Below are positions 1 through 5,562 of a stretch of DNA of 5,562 nt, piece after piece. The stretch is from an uncultured Dysgonomonas sp. Its GTDB lineage: Bacteria > Bacteroidota > Bacteroidia > Bacteroidales > Dysgonomonadaceae. The notes beneath the pieces are model-generated. The model ran no database searches and had not been told where the DNA came from. It saw only the letters and a list, made by a program, of their open reading frames with translations. The stretch covers positions 1 to 5,562 of the forward strand of contig CALYRA010000116.1 in assembly GCA_945292135.1 (NCBI GenBank). The letters run 5' to 3'. The first letter of the stretch is position 1. Each line of letters opens with the position of its first letter. Position numbers and translations under genes: made by a program.

Positions 1-924
1 ATTTATTAACCCTGTTACGTACATACCCGGAATCAATTTGATATCCGCCTCATTTTTGATATTTGCATGGACAATGATAGCTTTACTATCTCCTTCGAAG
101 GATTTGTTTATTTCATATATCTGACCTTTCAGATTGATACGGGATTGATTCGTCAACGCGATGTCTACTTCCTGCCCTATCTTTACCATATTAAAATCTT
201 TTTCGAATACCTTGACATCACAGTGTATCCCGGAATTGTCCGTAATACTCATCAGCGGGGTTTGCATATCGACATAACTTCCCGTACTAACATTGATTTT
301 ACTGATAGTGCCTGTGATGGGTGCTTTTATTGGAATTTGTGTAACTATATTGCCTGCGGCTACGTGATCGGGACTAATAGATAGTTGTCTGAGTTGTTTT
401 TCAAGTCCTGTTAATTGCGCTTTGGTTATTTCGTAATTAGCACTCGCTTGTTGCAAAGTTTTCTCTATGCCTGCGCCCTGAGATGATAAACTTTTTTGTC
501 TTTGGTATTCTTGTTCAGCAATCAAAGCTTCCTTTTTCGCAGTCAAATAATTTTTTTGAAGTTCCACTATTTCCGTATTTTCCAAATATGCTACGGCTTG
601 TCCAATACTGACTGAACGACCTTCAATCACCATGACTTGTTTAATAATTCCTCCTAAAAGAGAGGTTACCTCGGCTTTCTTCTGTGGATCTAAAGCCAAT
701 TCTCCATTTACGCGAATGACACTGTTCAAATATTTTTGTTCAATTCTACCTAATTGAATATCCACCGCTTTCATCTGCGATTCGGTCAGTTCTACGTCTA
801 ATGATTCAGAATGAGAATGTTCTGTATGTTCTTTCTCTGTATTTGTTTCATTTTTAAAATTTTGACCGCATGATACTAAAAGTATGAGAGACAAACTCAT
901 CCATATTATATATATCTTTTCCAT
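1..924 (-). CDS. czcB: Membrane fusion (periplasmic adaptor) lipoprotein of a heavy-metal RND efflux system, CzcB/CusB-like; 3' end cut by window edge
   Basis: The frame is open for 308 codons from the ATG at 922-924 to the window edge. Family members usually run to about 380-420 aa, so the C-terminal membrane-proximal part is missing. A basic start and hydrophobic stretch lead to the lipobox LVSC, with Cys19 as the likely lipidation site, so the protein should be anchored in a membrane facing the periplasm. A short His-rich segment follows (H33, H36, H38). Residues 84-116 and 199-230 are the two halves of a lipoyl-like domain (GGIIKQVMVIEG; IKAPITGTISKI). They flank a helical hairpin at about 117-184 that is rich in Q, K, E and A. 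Residues 231-308 begin the beta-barrel domain (VKVFEKDF; IPGMYVTG). The HlyD-family adaptor links the RND pump to the TolC-like channel. The gene starts 5 nt after the channel gene stop, so the two are co-transcribed and probably translationally coupled. There is no clear Shine-Dalgarno, as is usual in Bacteroidota. The family call is firm; the CzcB rather than CusB label is an inference from the His-rich, Met-poor N-terminus and the partner pump. Confidence 0.93.
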   Translation of the reverse strand, partial: MEKIYIIWMSLSLILLVSCGQNFKNETNTEKEHTEHSHSESLDVELTESQMKAVDIQLGRIEQKYLNSVIRVNGELALDPQKKAEVTSLLGGIIKQVMVIEGRSVSIGQAVAYLENTEIVELQKNYLTAKKEALIAEQEYQRQKSLSSQGAGIEKTLQQASANYEITKAQLTGLEKQLRQLSISPDHVAAGNIVTQIPIKAPITGTISKINVSTGSYVDMQTPLMSITDNSGIHCDVKVFEKDFNMVKIGQEVDIALTNQSRINLKGQIYEINKSFEGDSKAIIVHANIKNEADIKLIPGMYVTGLIN

Positions 925-929
925 AATTT

Positions 930-2183
930 TTATTTGTTTCCTTGTAGATAGTTTAACATAATGATTGTCTGATTATATTCATTTATCGCATTGGCATATT
1001 GCAAATGAATTTCGGCTGCCGTTTTTAAATTTTGAATATATTCTATATAATTTATTTCCCCATTTTCATAAGAAATTTGAGATATACGCATCATATCTGC
1101 TGCTTGTTTATTTCCGCGAAGCGAGTAATAATCCAAAGCATTTTTAGCTTTCTTATATTCGTTGAGGTAGGTCTGATAACTTGTATGTATCGTAAGCATA
1201 GCTTCTTCCTTTTGAATCCTTGCTATTTCCACTTCTCTTTTGGCTGCCTTCGTTCTGGCTCTTTGTTCACCAAAAAATAAAGGAATACTTATCCCTACTT
1301 CAAAGCCCATAAAACTTCCTTTGTCAAACCGCTTTCTCTGAATGTCGTATGGATTAAATCCCTTTATAAGAAATTGATTCTTCAATGCAAAGCTGAAACT
1401 TGGCAAATAACCCTGCTTAATGACACTCAGATTTTTTTCGGTTATAATCTTTTTATTTTCATATACTTCTCCTAAAGGATTTTGCTCAGGTTCAAATTCT
1501 TTGAAAGGATAGTTTGTTTCTAAAGCTGCCAGACGAGACTCTACAGGTTCGATAAATTGCTCTGTTTTTAGCCATTGTCGCAATATCAATTGCATATTCT
1601 GATAGTTTTTCTCCGCTTTATGTAGTTCAATTTTATTTTCATTATAGATTCGCTCCGCATTCATCTGTTCGAGCTTACCGGCCTCGCCGGAGTTCAATTT
1701 AGCGTTTGCAAGAAATAAAAATTTACTATAAATGCTATCTTGTTGTTGCAATATTCTGATGATTTCTTTACCATAAAGCAATCGGTAATATATAGCTGAT
1801 ATTTCCTTTACAAGCTCATTTCGCGTTACCTCAAGATTACTACGTTCTAAGTTCGTTTCCGCTTTTAATAGTCTTTTGCGAGAACCGTATATCGTAGGGA
1901 ATTCGAAACTCTGATTTAAGGATAAACTATTATCGGGACTTCCTCCCGATGTTGGATCTTGACTTAGAGAAAAGTTTGTTTTATCAATGTTAAAAGCTGT
2001 ACCTTCTAAATCTTTCGCTTTTTCTATTAATATACGCCCCGATTTCATGGTTAGGTTGTTGTCTAAAGCAATTTGAATACAATCTGACAATGATATTTTT
2101 GTGTTTTGCCCAAATATATTCGGAGAAAAAACAATTGCTATTATTATAGTTGCAATAGACGATAATATAATTTTTGTTTTCAT
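930..2183 (-). CDS. TolC/CusC-type outer-membrane efflux channel protein of the heavy-metal RND system
   Basis: This 417-aa protein is full length for the outer-membrane efflux protein (OEP) family. Residues 1-25 form a signal peptide (KTK, a long I/A-rich core, then FGQ), with probable cleavage near residue 25. There is no lipobox Cys, unlike OprM and CusC of Proteobacteria. Two OEP repeats are visible. The first spans about 31-205 and opens with the typical ISLSDCIQIALDNN. The second spans about 240-415. Each has a long helical stretch with a related turn (KLNSGEAGKLEQ at 162-173; YENGEINYIEYIQ at 372-384). Beta-barrel-like strands occur at about 86-96 and 260-304 (YLPSFSF; GFEVGISIPLFFG). 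The protein should trimerise into the outer-membrane pore and periplasmic tunnel through which the pump expels metal ions. It begins 6 nt after the pump gene stop and ends 5 nt before the adaptor gene. The linker TAGGCAGAG before the ATG contains a weak AGG at suitable spacing. The family is certain; the substrate is set by the pump, not by this protein. Confidence 0.95.
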   Translation of the reverse strand: MKTKIILSSIATIIIAIVFSPNIFGQNTKISLSDCIQIALDNNLTMKSGRILIEKAKDLEGTAFNIDKTNFSLSQDPTSGGSPDNSLSLNQSFEFPTIYGSRKRLLKAETNLERSNLEVTRNELVKEISAIYYRLLYGKEIIRILQQQDSIYSKFLFLANAKLNSGEAGKLEQMNAERIYNENKIELHKAEKNYQNMQLILRQWLKTEQFIEPVESRLAALETNYPFKEFEPEQNPLGEVYENKKIITEKNLSVIKQGYLPSFSFALKNQFLIKGFNPYDIQRKRFDKGSFMGFEVGISIPLFFGEQRARTKAAKREVEIARIQKEEAMLTIHTSYQTYLNEYKKAKNALDYYSLRGNKQAADMMRISQISYENGEINYIEYIQNLKTAAEIHLQYANAINEYNQTIIMLNYLQGNK

Positions 2184-2189
2184 CTCTGC

Positions 2190-5100
2190 CTATTTTTTAG
2201 TGAATGTTTTATAAATAGAAGGTAATACGACAAGCGTAAGAATGGTCGCAGTTAACAATCCTCCGATCACAACTGTAGCAAGCGGTCTCTGCACCTCAGC
2301 TCCGTCTCCTGTTGATAATGCCATTGGAAGAAAACCTAATGAGGCTACGAGCGCTGTCATTATAACCGGACGCAAACGAAGCATACATCCTTCAATTACT
2401 CGCTGACGAATATCCATGACGCCTTCTTTCTCGAATGAGTTGAATTGTCCTATCAAAACAATTCCGTTTAATACCGCAACGCCAAATAACGCAATAAATC
2501 CTACTCCTGCCGAAATACTGAATGGGATATCACGTAACCACAAAGCCCAGATACCACCAATAGCTGAGAGGGGTATTGCTGAAAAAATAAACAGAGATTC
2601 TTTTATACTTTTCAAAGTTACGTAAAGTAGGAAAAAGATTAATAATAATGCGAGTGGTACGGCTACTATCAATCTGTCTTTCGCTTCTTTCAAGTTTTGA
2701 AACTGTCCTCCGTATGTATAATAATATCCAACGGGTAATTTAAATTCTTTATCCAATATATCCTGAATATCAAATACTGTACTTTGTATATCACGACCTC
2801 TGACATTAAAACCGACATAGATACGCCGTTCGCCATCTTCTCGCGTCACCTGAGCGGGAGCATTTTCATATTTTATTTCCGCTACTTGTGAAAGAGGCAC
2901 AGACCCTCCTGACTTTAGCGGCAAATATAAATTTTCCAAGGAGGTAATATCGTTTCTTAACTCTTTATCCATTCTCAATACTAAATCAAATCTACGATCT
3001 TCTTCAAAAACATATCCTGCTTCACTTCCGGCAAATTCGGTTTTTAATACCATATTCGCATCTTTGATTGATATATCATATTTAGCTAGTTTATCCCGAT
3101 TATAAATCACCTGAATTTGTGGCAATCCTGTCACTTTCTCCACATAGGGATCACTGACTCCTTTTACCTTTTTAATTAATGAAGCAACTTTATTGGCGGA
3201 TTTGCTAAGTACTTCCAAGTCGTTTCCATAGATTTTTATAGCCACATCCTGCTTAATACCTGTTATCAGCTCATTGGTACGCATTTGTATCGGTTGCGTC
3301 ATTTCAACGCCTAATCCGGGTATAACGCTCATGGCTTTTTCCATCTTTTCCATCAGTTCTTCTTTTGTCTTAGCCGATGTCCAATCTTTCTTGGGTATCA
3401 AAGCAATCATCAAATCCGCTCGTTCAATAGGCATCGGATCGGTAGGTATTTCGGCGCTGCCTATACGGCTTACCGCTTGTTTGACTTCCGGAAATTGATC
3501 TTTAAGTATTTTTTCAGCCTGTGAACAGCTCTTAATCATCTGTGATAAGGATGTTCCCTGTGCCATACTTATTTCTGCGGCAAAGTCTCCTTCATCAAGA
3601 TTGGGGATAAATTCTCCTCCCATTCTGCTAAATATGTATATACTGACTGCAAACAAAGCAATCATACTTATTATTAATGTTTTACTCCAATTTAGGCTTT
3701 TAGCAATAATTGGTCGATAAAAATTACTGAGTTTATCCATCAGTTTATCTGATATATTCTTTTTATGCTCGGTTTTTTTACTTAAAAACAGGGCGCTTGC
3801 CATTGGCACATATGTAAGGGAAAGAATAAATGCGCCTAATATCGCAAAGAAAACCGTCATAGCCATAGGCTTAAACATTTTGCCTTCTATACCAACCAGC
3901 GTAAAAAGTGGTATATATACAATCATGATAATTATTTCTCCGAAAGCTGCGCTATTTCTTATTTTAGAGGCGGAATCGTATACTTCCATATCCATTTCAG
4001 ACTGCGTAAGCAATCGTCCTTTATATCGGTCTTTCATGATTGCGATATGGTGACAGACTGCTTCAACAATGATTACTGCCCCATCTACAATCAATCCAAA
4101 GTCTATTGCCCCGAGACTCATAAGGTTTCCGCTTACTTCAAATATCCGCATCATTCCGAATGCAAAAAGCATAGATAATGGGATTACCGATGCTACAACT
4201 AATCCGGCTCTATAATTACCTAAAAAGAGTACAAGGATGAATATGACTATTAAACCGCCTTCTATGAGATTCTTAATTATAGTATCCGTTACTCTGTTTA
4301 CCAATTGCGTCCTGTCGATAAATGGCTCTATAACGACTCCTTCAGGTAAGCTCTTTTGTACCTGATTCATACGTTCTTTTACATTTTTGATGACTTCTTG
4401 GAAATTTTCCCCTTTTAGCATCAAGGTAATTCCCGCGACAACTTCTCCTTCACCGTTTCGTGTTACTGCGCCGTAGCGTGTCGCACTGCCATATTGGACT
4501 TTGGCTATATCTCGAACTAAAATAGGCGTACCGTTTATAGTCTTGATCGGTATCTTCTCAATATCTTCCAACGATTTTACAATGCCTATCCCCCGGATGA
4601 AATATTGATTACTATATTGCTCGATATAGCTTCCTCCTGTATTTTCATTGTTATCTTCAAGCGCTTTGTATAGTTCAGGAATTGTGATATTTACTGCATT
4701 CAGTTTATCGGCGTTTATAGCAACTTCGTATTGTTTTACAAAACCTCCCCACCCGCTTATTTCGGCGACACCTTCCGTCCCCGACAGTTGCTTTCTAACA
4801 ATCCAATCTTGCATAGTGCGCAAATCAGATATACTGTATTTATCTTCATAGCCTTTTTTTGCGCGTATCGTATAATGATAAATCTCCCCTAATCCTGTGG
4901 TTATAGGAGCCAAACTAATCTTACCTAATCCTTCGGGAATGACTTCTTCCGCTTCTTTTAATTGCTGACTTACTTGTTGGCGAGCCCAATAGATATCGGC
5001 TTCTTCTTTAAACACAATAGTTATAACTGATAACCCGCTCCGGCTTATACTTCTTCTTTCAATGACTTCAGGAATATTTGCCAAAGCCATTTCTAAAGGG

Positions 5101-5300
5101 GTAGTGATGAATTGTTCTACTTCCTGCGCTCCCAGCGAAGGAGCTTGGGTTATGACTTGCACCTGATTGTTTGTTATATCAGGGGTAGAGTCGAAAGGTA
5201 ATTGGGATAGTGAATATGATCCTCCAATAATAAGAGCCAAGGTCATAAAACCAATTACCAATTTATTCTCTATTGAGAATTTTATTAGTTTTTGAAACAT
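2190..5300 (-). CDS. czcA: Heavy-metal efflux RND transporter, CusA/CzcA family; residues favour a divalent-cation (CzcA-like) pump
   Basis: This 1036-aa inner-membrane proton/metal antiporter matches the usual 1020-1060 aa of the family. The start fits the family's opening (MFQKLIKFSIENKLVIG). TM1 is at about 12-30, TM2-TM6 at about 341-504, TM7 at about 541-558 and TM8-TM12 at about 874-1027. Two large periplasmic domains lie at about 31-340 and 559-873. TM4 carries DFGLIVDGAVIIVE, with D400, D406 and E413 spaced like D402, D408 and E415 of CzcA. Other family landmarks are LPFDSTPDITNNQVQV (34-49), GEFIPNLDEGDF (562-573) and VQRPLATVVIGG (1003-1014). The motif is DFG...DGA rather than the AIG...DAA of CusA. 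The Met residues that bind Cu/Ag in CusA are not present at the matching places (RTNELITG at 674-681). This suggests Zn/Co/Cd/Ni-type substrates, an inference made from remembered alignments. The gene is first of three tightly packed genes with the channel and adaptor. Its start lies behind an AT-rich leader without a Shine-Dalgarno. No frameshift or damage is seen. Confidence 0.96.
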   Translation of the reverse strand: MFQKLIKFSIENKLVIGFMTLALIIGGSYSLSQLPFDSTPDITNNQVQVITQAPSLGAQEVEQFITTPLEMALANIPEVIERRSISRSGLSVITIVFKEEADIYWARQQVSQQLKEAEEVIPEGLGKISLAPITTGLGEIYHYTIRAKKGYEDKYSISDLRTMQDWIVRKQLSGTEGVAEISGWGGFVKQYEVAINADKLNAVNITIPELYKALEDNNENTGGSYIEQYSNQYFIRGIGIVKSLEDIEKIPIKTINGTPILVRDIAKVQYGSATRYGAVTRNGEGEVVAGITLMLKGENFQEVIKNVKERMNQVQKSLPEGVVIEPFIDRTQLVNRVTDTIIKNLIEGGLIVIFILVLFLGNYRAGLVVASVIPLSMLFAFGMMRIFEVSGNLMSLGAIDFGLIVDGAVIIVEAVCHHIAIMKDRYKGRLLTQSEMDMEVYDSASKIRNSAAFGEIIIMIVYIPLFTLVGIEGKMFKPMAMTVFFAILGAFILSLTYVPMASALFLSKKTEHKKNISDKLMDKLSNFYRPIIAKSLNWSKTLIISMIALFAVSIYIFSRMGGEFIPNLDEGDFAAEISMAQGTSLSQMIKSCSQAEKILKDQFPEVKQAVSRIGSAEIPTDPMPIERADLMIALIPKKDWTSAKTKEELMEKMEKAMSVIPGLGVEMTQPIQMRTNELITGIKQDVAIKIYGNDLEVLSKSANKVASLIKKVKGVSDPYVEKVTGLPQIQVIYNRDKLAKYDISIKDANMVLKTEFAGSEAGYVFEEDRRFDLVLRMDKELRNDITSLENLYLPLKSGGSVPLSQVAEIKYENAPAQVTREDGERRIYVGFNVRGRDIQSTVFDIQDILDKEFKLPVGYYYTYGGQFQNLKEAKDRLIVAVPLALLLIFFLLYVTLKSIKESLFIFSAIPLSAIGGIWALWLRDIPFSISAGVGFIALFGVAVLNGIVLIGQFNSFEKEGVMDIRQRVIEGCMLRLRPVIMTALVASLGFLPMALSTGDGAEVQRPLATVVIGGLLTATILTLVVLPSIYKTFTKK

Positions 5301-5383
5301 ATTTTGATATTAAAATACAACAATAGATTTATATGATATATCCCGCATACTGACATATCAAATGAATTTAAATACGTTATATT
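5301..5383 (-). promoter_or_regulatory. AT-rich 83-bp leader of the pump gene with an imperfect inverted repeat (possible operator or RNA hairpin)
   Basis: This is the only sizeable non-coding gap in the window, lying between the small Cys protein and the pump. On the minus strand it holds two 11-nt arms, TTTGATATGTC (5352-5362) and GATATATCATA (5332-5342), around a 9-nt loop (5343-5351). Nine of eleven positions pair strictly, and one more as G-U in RNA. No U-run follows, so it is not a standard terminator. I find no convincing Bacteroidota promoter (TTTG followed at about 19-21 nt by TAnnTTTG). The gap could therefore be an intra-operon linker with a regulatory hairpin or a repressor site. 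AT-rich DNA forms such repeats by chance, so confidence is low. Confidence 0.25.
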
Positions 5384-5562
5384 TTAAGCTTTAGGGGGTC
5401 TCCAGAAACTATCCAGATGAGGTGAAGTCGTGTTTTCATTATAAATAGCGATCTTCTTTACCGGATCGGTATTCATATTTACCAGATCAAAACTATCTTT
5501 TATTATAAAATTGGGATTGTGAAAACTGGAACATGCGCAAAAGGGTGTGCAAATTTCGTGCA
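5384..5562 (-). CDS. C-terminal part of a small Cys-containing protein, DUF6660-like, upstream of the metal pump; 5' end outside window
   Basis: On the minus strand a frame is open from the right edge (first full codon 5558-5560) for 58 codons to TAA at 5384-5386. The other two frames of this strand close early. The visible peptide starts HEICTPFCACSSFHN and ends SFWRPPKA. From memory, small Bacteroidota proteins encoded just before CusA/CzcA pumps (DUF6660-type) share a C-(T/S)PFC-x-C core and a C-terminal W-(Q/R)-PPK. They usually begin with a signal peptide and are about 100 aa, which would place its start a short way outside the window. Three cysteines (fragment residues 4, 8 and 10) plus nearby His residues (1 and 14) could bind metal in the periplasm, but no function is proven. 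It lies 83 bp upstream of the pump gene on the same strand, so it may be the first gene of the operon. The frame is supported by the family-like ends; the family name is a recollection that I could not check. Confidence 0.72.
   Translation of the reverse strand, partial: HEICTPFCACSSFHNPNFIIKDSFDLVNMNTDPVKKIAIYNENTTSPHLDSFWRPPKA

Noticed and set aside
67..384. 105-aa plus-strand open frame
   Set aside because: It lies fully opposite the adaptor gene, whose minus-strand product has clear lipobox, lipoyl and barrel features. The plus-strand peptide shows no domain and looks like an antisense shadow.
965..1280. Two overlapping plus-strand open frames (60 and 82 aa)
   Set aside because: Both are antisense to the C-terminal half of the channel gene, overlap each other in different frames, and have no recognisable features.
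2416..4851. Three short plus-strand open frames (67-74 aa) opposite the pump gene
   Set aside because: All lie within the well-supported pump coding sequence on the other strand and have compositions typical of antisense translation.
5318..5325. TATTGTTG on the minus strand as a Bacteroidota -7 box (TAnnTTTG with one mismatch)
   Set aside because: The nearest upstream TTTG (5359-5362) is over 30 nt away, well beyond the usual spacing of about 19-21 nt. The implied transcript start would be only about 10 nt before the ATG.
5332..5362. Rho-independent terminator after the small Cys protein gene
   Set aside because: The stem is AT-rich and imperfect, and no run of U follows it, so it does not meet the terminator pattern.
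1..5562. Insertion sequence, CRISPR array, tRNA or other novel system
   Set aside because: Nearly all bases are in four same-strand genes of an intact metal efflux operon. I saw no direct-repeat array, transposase, terminal repeats or tRNA-like cloverleaf.

Overview
The window is a slice of a heavy-metal efflux operon, and every gene in it reads on the minus strand. The DNA is AT-rich. The start codons mostly lack a Shine-Dalgarno sequence and sit behind A/T-rich leaders. The protein styles (a lipoprotein membrane fusion subunit, a CzcA/CusA pump ahead of its TolC-like partner, and a small C-terminal WRPPK-type Cys protein upstream) point to a member of the Bacteroidota. I cannot name the genus from sequence alone.

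In transcription order, from right to left: (1) 5384-5562 is the 3' end of a small Cys-containing protein, cut by the right window edge, that resembles the DUF6660-type proteins often found next to CusA/CzcA pumps in Bacteroidota. (2) 5301-5383 is an 83-bp AT-rich gap with one imperfect inverted repeat. (3) 2190-5300 is a full-length heavy-metal RND pump of 1036 aa. (4) 930-2183 is a full-length TolC/CusC-type outer-membrane channel of 417 aa. (5) 1-924 is the first 308 codons of a lipoprotein membrane fusion (adaptor) protein, cut by the left window edge. The last three genes are separated by only 6 and 5 nt, so they are almost certainly one transcript in the order pump - outer-membrane channel - adaptor.

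Together the three proteins should form one tripartite complex. The pump sits in the inner membrane and takes up metal ions. The lipid-anchored adaptor bridges the periplasm. The TolC-like trimer forms the exit duct through the outer membrane. The small Cys protein may bind metal in the periplasm.

The most informative point is metal specificity. Automated annotation would probably call this a copper/silver (Cus) system. However, the pump carries CzcA-type residues at the TM4 motif, at the periplasmic metal-site segments and at the TM10/TM11 proton-relay positions, and the adaptor has a His-rich rather than Met-rich N-terminus. I infer a divalent-cation (Zn/Co/Cd/Ni-like) exporter. I see no mobile element, tRNA, rRNA, CRISPR array or clearly undescribed system here.
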